Shown here: positions 54,079-61,092 of the stretch, piece after piece
How the letters are laid out: each line of letters begins with the position of its first letter
Numbering within the stretch: position 1 is the first letter of the stretch
Origin: Paenimyroides marinum
GTDB lineage: Bacteria > Bacteroidota > Bacteroidia > Flavobacteriales > Flavobacteriaceae
Assembly: GCF_900108395.1 (NCBI RefSeq)
Contig: NZ_FNXE01000002.1
Location: 62,001 to 126,000, forward strand
DNA: 64,000 nucleotides
Direction: 5' to 3'
Position numbers and translations under genes: made by a program
The notes under the pieces: model-generated
What the model was told of the DNA's origin: nothing
Database searches by the model: none
What the model saw: the letters and a program-made list of their open reading frames with translations, nothing else

Positions 54079-54716
54079 TTTAAAATCGTTATTAAATTCT
54101 CTAAGGTAGGTTAAAATGTCATGATTTTACGTATCTTTTAAATTAAATAATGAAATAATAAAACCATGTTGAATATGTTCTGTATGGTTGTATGTTTTTC
54201 ATTATATAAATATATTTACCCTATATCAATACATTTGATAAACCCTTAATTATTTTCTAACTATAGCAAAAAACGCACCACAGCCCCATAGGTAACTTCA
54301 AAAACTGCAATTAATTAAAAGTTGTTAAAAGGCGGTGCTTTTGTGTTATATAGTGAAACGTATCATATATGTGTACATCTTGAGTTCATTTGCAACAAAT
54401 AACAACAGACAGTGGGTCTAATTAAAAAATAGATGGTGTGCAAATCGTGATTGTTTATTTTTATCTACCTTTTTAAATGTAGAAAAAATACACACTGGTA
54501 CATTATGCCACAGATTCAGTCCTTAAAAATACATTCTTCCTACCTACAACAAACACTATGAATTAAGACCTTCAATCCGTTAAACTTTTAAACCAGAGAC
54601 CTATTATGATAATCTGTTGTATGTTATGTTTTTATGGCTTAATCCGTATAGCCGTGGTAAGAAAATTGGTTGGTTACGCAAGTGTTGAATAGAGAATAGT
54701 ATTTTTTATGGTTATA

Positions 54717-54742
54717 TCCATGTATCTGTGGCAAAAAAACAG
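54717..54742. repeat. ATGTATCTGTGGCAAAAA-type repeat copy
   Basis: ATGTATCTGTGGCAAAAAAA; related copies at 40545, 54825 and 55160. Dispersed intergenic element. Confidence 0.5.
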
Positions 54743-54824
54743 CTATAACGTAGGTTAGTTCTTTGTAAGTTCTCGACGCGAACCTTTCAGGTTTTTACCG
54801 AACGGACGGTTGATCGATTTACAG

Positions 54825-54846
54825 TTTATCTGTGCATCTGTGGTGG
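54825..54846. repeat. ATCTGTGCATCTGTGG repeat copy
   Basis: TTATCTGTGCATCTGTGGTG; same family as the 40545, 54717 and 55160 copies. Confidence 0.5.
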
Positions 54847-54922
54847 TGTAGCGTTTTGTTTGTCATGTTGTAAGCATTGTAAGCATCTTTTAGATTTTTG
54901 TGTGTGTTTAAAGTATTCTTTT

Positions 54923-54954
54923 GTCTTGATACAAAAGAATCAAAAAATCAAGAC
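54923..54954. repeat. Inverted repeat in the gene-poor stretch
   Basis: GTCTTGAT ... ATCAAGAC separated by 16 bases; part of a longer sequence that I recall as a dispersed intergenic element in Bacteroidota. Confidence 0.5.
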
Positions 54955-55159
54955 GATACCTTTTCTTCGGTCAAATAGTTACTCTATTCCTAAAAGAAAT
55001 AAACTCGCCTCGCTTAAATACAAACGTACGTGCAGCATTCATGAGAACAAAAAAAAATAAATATGCTTGAATAAACAGTATTTCTTTTTACGGAATATTC
55101 GCATAGTTGACACTCGCAGAAAAGCTAATGTCGTTAGTTTCGTGTTACCATAGTAAATG

Positions 55160-55194
55160 GTGTATCTGTGCATGTTCATCTGTGGTAAAAACAG
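55160..55194. repeat. ATCTGTG..CATCTGTGG repeat copy
   Basis: GTGTATCTGTGCATGTTCAT then CTGTGGTAAAAACAG; third copy in this gap. Confidence 0.5.
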
Positions 55195-55275
55195 AAATTT
55201 TCTATGAAGTAATGTAATTTATTTCTTTTTATCAACCATCAATTAATTAACAAATTGTAAATTTTATCATCTTTA

Positions 55276-55306
55276 TTTGCATTTAAATCAAAAACGAGTA
55301 CATTTG
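55276..55306 (+). promoter_or_regulatory. Near-ideal promoter of the winged-helix regulator
   Basis: TTTG (55276-55279), 19-nt spacer, TACATTTG (55299-55306), 25 nt before the ATG at 55332. This is the best match to the Bacteroidota promoter pattern in the window and marks the start of the main polysaccharide unit. Confidence 0.75.
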
Positions 55307-55331
55307 CTACTCATAATAGAAACACATTAGA

Positions 55332-55832
55332 ATGTTAGATTCTTTAATCACCTCAAAAACACGCATCAAACTGTTGGTAAAGTTTTTTATAACTTCGGCC
55401 AATTCAGGACATTTACGTGGGCTGGCGAATGAGTTTAACGAATCGACCAATGCCATTCGCAAAGAGCTGAACCATTTGTCAGAAGCAGGATATCTCGAAA
55501 AAAAAGAGGTAAGCAACAAAATAGCCTATCGTGCCAACACACGGCATCCTATGTTTTCGTTGTTGCAACAGGTAGTACATAAATATCTAGGGTTGGATAC
55601 TATTGTTACACAGGTATTGGATCGTATGGGAACGGTAGAAAAAATAGAATTGTTAGGCGATTACGCAAAAGGAATAGACAGCGGCACCGTTGAAATAAAC
55701 ATTAGCGGAAAAAACATCAATACGGAATATACACAAAGTATCATTCCTAAAATTGAAGATGTTATCAAACGCAAAGTAATTTTTTATTACAACGAAAAAG
55801 ACAAAAACGGCATTGTGTTATTTGGAGAATGA
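55332..55832 (+). CDS. Winged-helix regulator of the polysaccharide locus
   Basis: A 166-residue protein. Residues about 5-75 form a winged helix-turn-helix (SKTRIKLLVKFF, LRGLANEFNESTNAIRKELNHLSEAGYLEKK); the rest is an alpha/beta domain with KIELLGDYAKGIDSGTVEINISG and YYNEKDKNGIVLFGE, resembling a nucleotidyltransferase-like fold. Similar proteins stand at the head of surface-polysaccharide clusters in flavobacteria, as I recall. The strong upstream promoter and position support a regulatory role, inferred only. Confidence 0.78.
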   Translation: MLDSLITSKTRIKLLVKFFITSANSGHLRGLANEFNESTNAIRKELNHLSEAGYLEKKEVSNKIAYRANTRHPMFSLLQQVVHKYLGLDTIVTQVLDRMGTVEKIELLGDYAKGIDSGTVEINISGKNINTEYTQSIIPKIEDVIKRKVIFYYNEKDKNGIVLFGE

Positions 55833-55840
55833 GCCAATTA

Positions 55841-55880
55841 GCGGATATGCGAGTCCGCAAATGGGCGAATCTGCAAATCC
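55841..55880. repeat. Octamer array (five GCRAATNN units)
   Basis: Five contiguous 8-bp units: GCGGATAT, GCGAGTCC, GCAAATGG, GCGAATCT, GCAAATCC. The spacing is exactly eight bases. Directly followed by a long dispersed repeat. Confidence 0.75.
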
Positions 55881-55881
55881 C

Positions 55882-56217
55882 CGTCAGTTCGAGTAACGTA
55901 GTGTATCGGGAACAGCACCCGAGACAAGGTCGAACGGAGCGAAGTTAAATAAGCCTTTGTCAGATGTCTGGTGAAGGATGTTTGGTGCTCTCCGTCAGTT
56001 CGAGTAACGTAGCCTTTCGGCAAGCTCAAGACAGGCTATCGGGAACAGCACCCGAGACAAGGTCGAACGGAACGAAGCTAAATTCGCAATCCAGATAGCT
56101 TCGGGACATAAAAAATAAGCGTCAGTTCGAGCTTGTCGAGAACAGCACCCGAGGCAAAGCCGAACGGAGCGAAGCTAAATCTGCGAATAGGCAAATCCGC
56201 ACGGAACGAAGCTAAAT
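55882..56217. repeat. Cluster of three long dispersed repeats plus octamers
   Basis: Three copies of the CGTCAGTTCGAG ... GAACGGAGCGAAGCTAAAT element at 55882-55950, 55993-56083 and 56120-56180, with two octamers (GCGAATAG, GCAAATCC) at 56183-56198 and another GAACGAAGCTAAAT end. This fills almost the whole gap between the regulator and the barrel gene; no gene or clear promoter for the next gene is seen. Confidence 0.8.
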
Positions 56218-56249
56218 AAACATACACAATAAACCTAAATTAAGATACA

Positions 56250-56870
56250 ATGAAAAAACAAATCATCGCAGCATTTGTAGCGGTAGTAGGAATGACGACA
56301 ACACAAGCACAAGAAGGCTCTTTTTTAGACAAAGTAAGTTTAGAAGCAGCTTATGGTTACAACCTGGCATTAAGTCCGGATAATATTGAAACGAGCGATG
56401 TAAGCGGTTTCAACACACTACAATTGGGTGCTGTTTATCAAATCAACGACATCTGGGGGGTACGCGGAACTTATTCAAATACCACTTTTAAGCACAAAGA
56501 TTTCAGTGATGCGGGGATCACTTACAATAAGTTAACTGCAGAAGCTACTTTTAATATATTGGAAGCAATCAATCCGTCTGCTATGCCTACTACAGCAGAA
56601 GCCTTTCAGTTAGGTGCACATGCTGGTTTTGGTTTAAACTTTGGCAAAAGCAAAGCGACCGATAAAACAGATCGTATGGGTAATTTTCAAATTGGTGTAC
56701 GACCACAATACAACGTTTCACAACGCGTCGGTATTTTCTTAGACGGTACGTATATCATGAATTTTAAGCAAAATTACGGTTATAACGGTGTAGGTATCCC
56801 AGGTGAAGATGAAACCACAGGTAGTTACCTGACGGGTTTAATAGGTGTTTCGGTTAAATTGGGGAAATAG
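56250..56870 (+). CDS. Outer-membrane beta-barrel protein resembling an OmpA/P60 barrel without its peptidoglycan domain
   Basis: A 206-residue protein with a signal peptide ending near TTQA-Q (about residue 20) and an eight-strand barrel: SLEAAYGYNLAL, GFNTLQLGAVYQI, WGVRGTYSNTTF, LTAEATFNIL, FQLGAHAGFGLNFG, FQIGVRPQYNVSQRVGIFLDGTYIMNF and GVSVKLGK. The N-terminal barrel resembles that of the flavobacterial OmpA-like P60 protein, but the C-terminal OmpA peptidoglycan-binding domain is missing. A role in polysaccharide anchoring or export is possible but unsupported. Flanked by repeats on both sides. Confidence 0.75.
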   Translation: MKKQIIAAFVAVVGMTTTQAQEGSFLDKVSLEAAYGYNLALSPDNIETSDVSGFNTLQLGAVYQINDIWGVRGTYSNTTFKHKDFSDAGITYNKLTAEATFNILEAINPSAMPTTAEAFQLGAHAGFGLNFGKSKATDKTDRMGNFQIGVRPQYNVSQRVGIFLDGTYIMNFKQNYGYNGVGIPGEDETTGSYLTGLIGVSVKLGK

Positions 56871-56894
56871 GTTAATGAGATAATTTGATAATAA

Positions 56895-56946
56895 GCAGAT
56901 ATGCGAATAAACGTCAGTTCGAGTAACGTAGTGTATCGAGAACAGC
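56895..56946. repeat. Two octamers and a short dispersed repeat
   Basis: GCAGATAT GCGAATAA (56895-56910) directly followed by CGTCAGTTCGAGTAACGTAG and TGTATCGAGAACAGC (56912-56946), filling the gap before galE. Confidence 0.75.
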
Positions 56947-56959
56947 AAAAAAAGCAACA

Positions 56960-57991
56960 ATGAAACAAACAAAAAAAATACTTGTAACAGGAGGCTTAGG
57001 ATACATCGGTTCACACACCGTAGTGGCTCTGCAGCAGGCAGGCTATGAAGTGGTGATTATAGATGATTTGTCCAATACACAAATTGCGGTATTAGAGAAC
57101 ATTACAAAAATCACGAATGTAATGCCCGAATTTCATCCGATTGATTTAAAAAATACGGAAGCTGTTGATCAATTTTTTAATGATAATAAAATAGATGGAA
57201 TTATTCATTTTGCAGCATACAAAGCTGTGGGCGAATCGGTAAAAAAACCGTTGATGTATTACCGCAATAATTTGTCAGGGTTGATCAATGTATTAGAAGC
57301 TATGGAAAAATATGGTGTCGATCATTTTATTTTTTCTTCTTCGTGTACCGTGTATGGTCAGGCAGATCAAATGCCAATCAATGAAAAAACACCTTTAAAG
57401 CGTCCGGAAGCTCCGTATGGAAAAACCAAACACATGGGCGAAGAAATTATTGGAGATTTTGTAGAAGCCGAACAAAAAAATGCCATTGCCTTACGGTATT
57501 TTAATCCGGTGGGAGCTCATTCGTCTGCATTAATAGGCGAATTGCCAAACGGAATTCCCAATAATTTAATTCCGTATATCACCCAAACAGCATCAGGTAT
57601 CCGTGGAAGTTTAGGTGTTTTTGGAAACGATTATGAAACCCGTGACGGTACAGCTATTCGCGATTATATTGATGTGAATGATCTGGCAGATGCCCATGTA
57701 AAAGCGTTAAACCGTTTGTTGACTAAAGAAAACAAAAATGCTTTAGAGTATTTTAATTTGGGCTCCGGTACAGGTTCCACGGTTTTAGAAATGATAGAGG
57801 CATTTGAAAAAGCTAATAACTTAAAAGTCCCTTACGAGATTAAAGACCGTAGGGCAGGAGATATACAGGAAGCCTATGCCGATTATTCATTGGCAAAAAA
57901 AGAATTGAATTGGGAACCCAATACACCGTTAGAAACATCTATGAAAACCGCCTGGGCGTTTGAATGTAAAATAAATGAGACAATTGGTTAA
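56960..57991 (+). CDS. galE: UDP-glucose 4-epimerase GalE
   Basis: A 343-residue SDR epimerase interconverting UDP-glucose and UDP-galactose. GGLGYIG (11-17) binds NAD; catalytic Y153 and K157 are in APYGKTK; SSSCTVYG and RYFNPVGAH are GalE signatures, and RDGTAIRDYIDV follows. It ends at NETIG, where the stop lies inside the first unit of a 24-bp tandem repeat. A degenerate copy of its C-terminal part occurs at 62.5-62.7 kb. Confidence 0.94.
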   Translation: MKQTKKILVTGGLGYIGSHTVVALQQAGYEVVIIDDLSNTQIAVLENITKITNVMPEFHPIDLKNTEAVDQFFNDNKIDGIIHFAAYKAVGESVKKPLMYYRNNLSGLINVLEAMEKYGVDHFIFSSSCTVYGQADQMPINEKTPLKRPEAPYGKTKHMGEEIIGDFVEAEQKNAIALRYFNPVGAHSSALIGELPNGIPNNLIPYITQTASGIRGSLGVFGNDYETRDGTAIRDYIDVNDLADAHVKALNRLLTKENKNALEYFNLGSGTGSTVLEMIEAFEKANNLKVPYEIKDRRAGDIQEAYADYSLAKKELNWEPNTPLETSMKTAWAFECKINETIG

Positions 57992-58091
57992 TGTGAAAAT
58001 GGGTCAATTGGTTAATGTGAAAATGGGTCAATTGGTTAATGTGAAAATGAGCTAATTGGTTAATGTGAAAAATGAGTCAATTGGTTAATTA
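57981..58091. repeat. 24-bp tandem repeat overlapping the galE stop
   Basis: Four full units of CAATTGGTTAATGTGAAAAT plus GGGT or GAGC (24-25 bp) and a partial fifth. The galE stop codon is in the first unit. Copies 1-3 are almost identical; the fourth has one extra A. Confidence 0.85.
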
Positions 58092-58103
58092 GCCAATATA
58101 CAC

Positions 58104-58290
58104 GCGAATGAGCGAATACGCACCCGAGACGCAGTCGAACAGAGCGAAGCTAAATAAGCCTTTGTCAGATGTTGGGTGAAGGATGTTTGGTGCTCCCCCG
58201 TCAGTTCGAGTAGTGAAGCCTTTCGGCAAGCTCAAGACAGGCTATCGAGAACAGCACCCGAGGCAAAGCCGAACGGGGAGCGAAGCTAAA
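58104..58290. repeat. Octamers plus long dispersed repeat
   Basis: Octamers GCGAATGA GCGAATAC (58104-58119), then a long element with CACCCGAGACGCAGTCGAAC, AAGCCTTTGTCAGATGT, GGTGAAGGATGTTTGGTGCTC and ending GAGCGAAGCTAAA. The part from 58127 to 58290 is very similar to 55921-56083. Confidence 0.8.
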
Positions 58291-58299
58291 AAAGCAAAT

Positions 58300-58479
58300 A
58301 TGAAAACAGAATTTTTGAATTTTTACCAACAATTAGAAAAAGATCAACGATTTGAAGTGATTGAATTTCGCTTGCGTTTTCAAAAATCAATGAATAAGTA
58401 CAGTATATCTGGATGCTGTTCTATAGAAGAAGATTTAACAAAAATGAAAAAAAACTACTTAGAAAATTTAAAAAGGTAG
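58300..58479 (+). CDS. Small protein, function unknown
   Basis: A 59-residue, probably helical, Lys-rich protein beginning MKTEFLNFYQQLEKD, with FRLRFQKSMNKYSISGC in the middle. The open frame extends upstream to 58183, but that part lies in a dispersed repeat, so the ATG at 58300 is used. It is 3 nt before the TagD-like gene, which suggests cotranscription. No family recognised; it may be a non-functional remnant. Confidence 0.45.
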   Translation: MKTEFLNFYQQLEKDQRFEVIEFRLRFQKSMNKYSISGCCSIEEDLTKMKKNYLENLKR

Positions 58480-58482
58480 AAA

Positions 58483-58938
58483 ATGAAAATAGGAATAACC
58501 TTTAGTGCCTTTGATTTGTTACACGCCGGGCACATTAAAATGCTTGAAGAAGCCAAACGGCAGTGCGATTATTTGATTTGCGGTTTGCAGACCGATCCCA
58601 CGTTGGACCGGCCGGAAAAAAACCGTCCCGTACAATCAGTAGTAGAACGTTACATACAGTTAAAAGCCTGTACGTTTGTAGATGAAGTAGTACCGTATGC
58701 TACCGAGCAGGATCTGGAAGATATTCTGCGTTCGTTCAAGATCGATGTCCGTATTTTAGGCGATGAATACAAAGATAAAAACTTTACCGGCAGAACCTAT
58801 TGTGAAGAAAAAGGTATTGAGCTGTATTACAACACCCGCGACCACCGCTTTTCCAGTTCCGGTTTGCGCAAAGAAGTCGCCGAGAAAGAAAACGGAAAAA
58901 ACGAAACTATTGTAGGTTTAAAAGTTGAAAAAATATAA
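58483..58938 (+). CDS. Cytidylyltransferase of the TagD (glycerol-3-phosphate) type
   Basis: A 151-residue nucleotidyltransferase. HxGH is in SAFDLLHAGHIKML (about residues 7-20), the conserved arginine is in VVERYIQL and the second nucleotide motif is FSSSGLRKEV near the C-terminus, all as in TagD-like enzymes. These make CDP-glycerol from glycerol-3-phosphate, or use related substrates. It could supply a glycerol-phosphate substituent for the polysaccharide. Starts 3 nt after the small gene. Confidence 0.82.
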   Translation: MKIGITFSAFDLLHAGHIKMLEEAKRQCDYLICGLQTDPTLDRPEKNRPVQSVVERYIQLKACTFVDEVVPYATEQDLEDILRSFKIDVRILGDEYKDKNFTGRTYCEEKGIELYYNTRDHRFSSSGLRKEVAEKENGKNETIVGLKVEKI

Positions 58939-58956
58939 ATTTGCCGTCAGGTTATT

Positions 58957-59012
58957 GCAGATAAGCAAATACGCGAATATGCGAATATGCAAATACGCAA
59001 AAACGCAAAAAA
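58957..59012. repeat. Octamer array (seven units)
   Basis: Seven contiguous 8-bp units: GCAGATAA, GCAAATAC, GCGAATAT, GCGAATAT, GCAAATAC, GCAAAAAC, GCAAAAAA. The longest exact-phase array of the window, in the gap between the TagD-like and four-helix genes. Confidence 0.85.
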
Positions 59013-59024
59013 AACATACAAACA

Positions 59025-59384
59025 ATGAAAGGCTATTATTTTGAAAGACTGGATGTTTGGCAAGGATCAAGAAAATTTGTAAAAGAGATTTATATAATTA
59101 CAAAAAGATTTCCTGAAGAAGAAAAATTTGGTATCATCAATCAGATAAGGAGAGCTTCATTAAGCATTTGTGCCAATATTGCTGAAGGAACTTCAAGGCA
59201 GTCAGAAAAAGACAAAGCCAGATTTATTAATCAAGCCTTTAGTTCAGCTATTGAAGTAATAAATTTTCTGATTTTAAGTTATGATTTAGATTTTATAAGA
59301 GAGCCAGAATATATTAAATTGAGAGAAGATTTAGAAAAAATTACCAATCAATTAAATAGTTTGTATAATAAGTACTATAGATAA
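59025..59384 (+). CDS. Four-helix-bundle protein (23S rRNA intervening-sequence type)
   Basis: A 119-residue protein of the S23/IVP family: LDVWQGSRKFVKEIYIITKRFP, NQIRRASLSICANIAEGTSRQS and FINQAFSSAIEVINFL are its signatures. Such genes lie in intervening sequences of 23S rRNA in some bacteria and otherwise as isolated genes in variable regions. Its function is unknown. Here it sits between octamer arrays within the polysaccharide locus, unrelated to any rRNA. Confidence 0.85.
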   Translation: MKGYYFERLDVWQGSRKFVKEIYIITKRFPEEEKFGIINQIRRASLSICANIAEGTSRQSEKDKARFINQAFSSAIEVINFLILSYDLDFIREPEYIKLREDLEKITNQLNSLYNKYYR

Positions 59385-59395
59385 TCTGTAAATAA

Positions 59396-59551
59396 GCAAA
59401 TAGGCAAATTCGCACCCGAGACGAAGTCGAACGGAGTGAAACTAAATAAGCGAATACACAGATACACAATCCCGATAGCTATCGGGACGCAAATAAACGT
59501 CAGTTCGAGTAACGTAGTGTATCGAGAACCAAAAAGCGAATCCGCAAAATA
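59396..59551. repeat. Octamers and split dispersed repeat before the UDP-glucose dehydrogenase gene
   Basis: Octamers GCAAATAG GCAAATTC (59396-59411), dispersed-repeat ends CACCCGAGACGAAGTCGAAC..ACTAAAT and CGTCAGTTCGAGTAACGTAG, a perfect 16-bp palindrome CCCGATAGCTATCGGG (59471-59486), then octamers GCGAATCC GCAAAATA (59536-59551). Fills the gap between the two genes. Confidence 0.75.
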
Positions 59552-59566
59552 AAAAGATAAAAAAGA

Positions 59567-60949
59567 ATGAAATCAATCAAAAATATCACCTGTATCGGTG
59601 CGGGTTATGTAGGTGGGCCAACGATGTCGGTCATCGCACAAAAAAATCCCGAAATTAATGTAACGGTTGTCGATTTAAATACGGAAAGAATTGCCGCCTG
59701 GAACGACAGTGATTTGTCTAAATTACCGGTTTATGAACCGGGATTAGACGAAGTGGTGGCTGAAGCCCGTGGCAGAAACTTGTTTTTCTCTACCGATGTG
59801 GAACAGGCGATTGATCAGGCAGATATGATCTTTATATCGGTAAATACCCCCACCAAAACGTATGGAAAAGGAAAAGGACAAGCAGCCGATTTAAAATTTA
59901 TTGAATTATGTGCCCGCCAGATTGCCGCGGTTGCCACCAGCGATAAAATTGTGGTAGAAAAATCTACGCTTCCCGTTCGTACGGCAGAAGCGTTGAAAAG
60001 CATTTTACACAACACCGGTAACGGTGTCAATTTTCATATCTTATCCAATCCCGAGTTTTTAGCAGAGGGAACAGCAATCCAGGATTTGCAAAACCCGGAT
60101 CGGGTATTAATCGGTGGAGAAAATGAAGAAGCTGTTCAGGCATTGGTAAATATTTACGCTGCCTGGGTACCGCAAGAAAACATCATTACCACCAATTTAT
60201 GGTCTTCGGAATTGTCTAAATTGGTCGCCAACGCATTTCTGGCACAAAGGGTATCAAGCATCAACGCCATTTCAGAATTGTGCGAAGCCACCGGAGCCGA
60301 CGTCAACGAAGTGGCATTTGCCATTGGTAAAGACAGCCGTATCGGATCAAAATTCTTAAAAGCATCTGTTGGTTTTGGAGGTTCGTGCTTTCAGAAAGAC
60401 ATTTTAAATCTGGTTTATATTGCCCGAACTTATAATCTGCACAAAGTAGCTGATTATTGGGAACAGGTGATTATAATGAACGACCATCAAAAAGAACGTT
60501 TTTCAGATAACATCATCAAAACCTTATACAATACGGTAAACGGTAAAAATATCGCCTTTTTGGGTTGGGCATTTAAAAAAGATACCAACGATACCCGTGA
60601 GTCTGCTGCTATTTATGTAGCCGATCATTTGTTAGACGAAGAAGCATTTATCACGGTATATGATCCTAAAGTTTCAGCCGAACAGATTTACAGAGATTTG
60701 GATTATTTAGGTACACGCAGCCCTGAAGAAAACCGTCGTTTGGTGAAGGTGGTAAATAACCCTTACGAAGCGTGTAATAAGTCACATGCCATAGCAGTTT
60801 TAACCGAATGGGACGAATTTAAAACCTACGATTGGCAAAGAATCTATCAAAATATGTACAAACCGGCGTTTGTGTTTGACGGCAGAAACATATTAAACAA
60901 AAAAGAATTGACAGAAAAAGGTTTGGTGGTGTACAGTATTGGGGAATAA
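59567..60949 (+). CDS. ugd: UDP-glucose 6-dehydrogenase
   Basis: A 460-residue NAD-dependent dehydrogenase of the longer, eukaryote-like UGDH type, making UDP-glucuronate. GAGYVG (11-16) binds [22 protein letters not shown] and [15 protein letters not shown] are family motifs; catalytic C274 is in [30 protein letters not shown] marks the UDP-binding domain. Length and these motifs separate it from the WbpO-type enzyme that follows. Confidence 0.93.
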   Translation: MKSIKNITCIGAGYVGGPTMSVIAQKNPEINVTVVDLNTERIAAWNDSDLSKLPVYEPGLDEVVAEARGRNLFFSTDVEQAIDQADMIFISVNTPTKTYGKGKGQAADLKFIELCARQIAAVATSDKIVVEKSTLPVRTAEALKSILHNTGNGVNFHILSNPEFLAEGTAIQDLQNPDRVLIGGENEEAVQALVNIYAAWVPQENIITTNLWSSELSKLVANAFLAQRVSSINAISELCEATGADVNEVAFAIGKDSRIGSKFLKASVGFGGSCFQKDILNLVYIARTYNLHKVADYWEQVIIMNDHQKERFSDNIIKTLYNTVNGKNIAFLGWAFKKDTNDTRESAAIYVADHLLDEEAFITVYDPKVSAEQIYRDLDYLGTRSPEENRRLVKVVNNPYEACNKSHAIAVLTEWDEFKTYDWQRIYQNMYKPAFVFDGRNILNKKELTEKGLVVYSIGE

Positions 60950-60958
60950 ATCGACCCA

Positions 60959-61067
60959 CGTCAGTTCGAGTAGCGAAGTGTATCGAGAACAGCTTCACAG
61001 ATAGGCAAATTCGCGAATAGGCAGTATGCAAATAAGCAAATCCGCACATCCGCACATTCGCCCATAA
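60959..61067. repeat. Dispersed repeat and octamer array before the WbpO-type gene
   Basis: CGTCAGTTCGAGTAGCGAAG..TATCGAGAACAGC (60959-60993) followed by an eight-unit octamer array at 61005-61067 (GCAAATTC, GCGAATAG, a 7-base unit, GCAAATAA, GCAAATCC, GCACATCC, GCACATTC, GCCCATAA). Confidence 0.8.
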
Positions 61068-61092
61068 ACAAACAAGCAATAAAAAGCAACTA

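Larger units (their letters stand above)
54079..55275. other. Gene-poor, AT-rich stretch with repeat remnants
   Basis: About 1.2 kb without a convincing gene. It holds copies of the ATCTGTG..CATCTGTGG element (54717, 54825), a remnant of the TTCGAG/TCGAGAAC element around 54765-54805, an inverted repeat at 54923-54954 followed by a TTTTCTTCGGTCAAATAG stretch, and another ATCTGTG copy at 55160. An open frame at 54860-55060 runs through these and is not taken as a gene. Confidence 0.6.

Noticed and set aside
54278..54350. Possible structured RNA around GCACCACAG..GGCGGTGC
   Set aside because: The pairing is imperfect and the loop long; no promoter or terminator supports an RNA gene.
54860..55060. 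66-codon open frame in the gene-poor stretch
   Set aside because: It runs through dispersed-repeat sequence (GTCTTGAT..ATCAAGAC and the following element), has no promoter and no recognisable protein features.
55838..56029. Minus-strand open frame across the long repeats
   Set aside because: Entirely made of octamers and dispersed repeats; its peptide repeats itself (YVTRTDG.. twice) only because the DNA repeats.
58183..58299. N-terminal extension of the small gene at 58300
   Set aside because: The extension lies in a dispersed repeat, so the start was placed at the ATG at 58300.
59471..59486. Palindrome CCCGATAGCTATCGGG as an operator for ugd
   Set aside because: It lies within the dispersed-repeat region, and a degenerate copy occurs at 56088-56105, so it is better explained as part of the repeat.
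55841..61067. Possible CRISPR array
   Set aside because: The repeats are contiguous 8-bp units without spacers and there are no cas genes.
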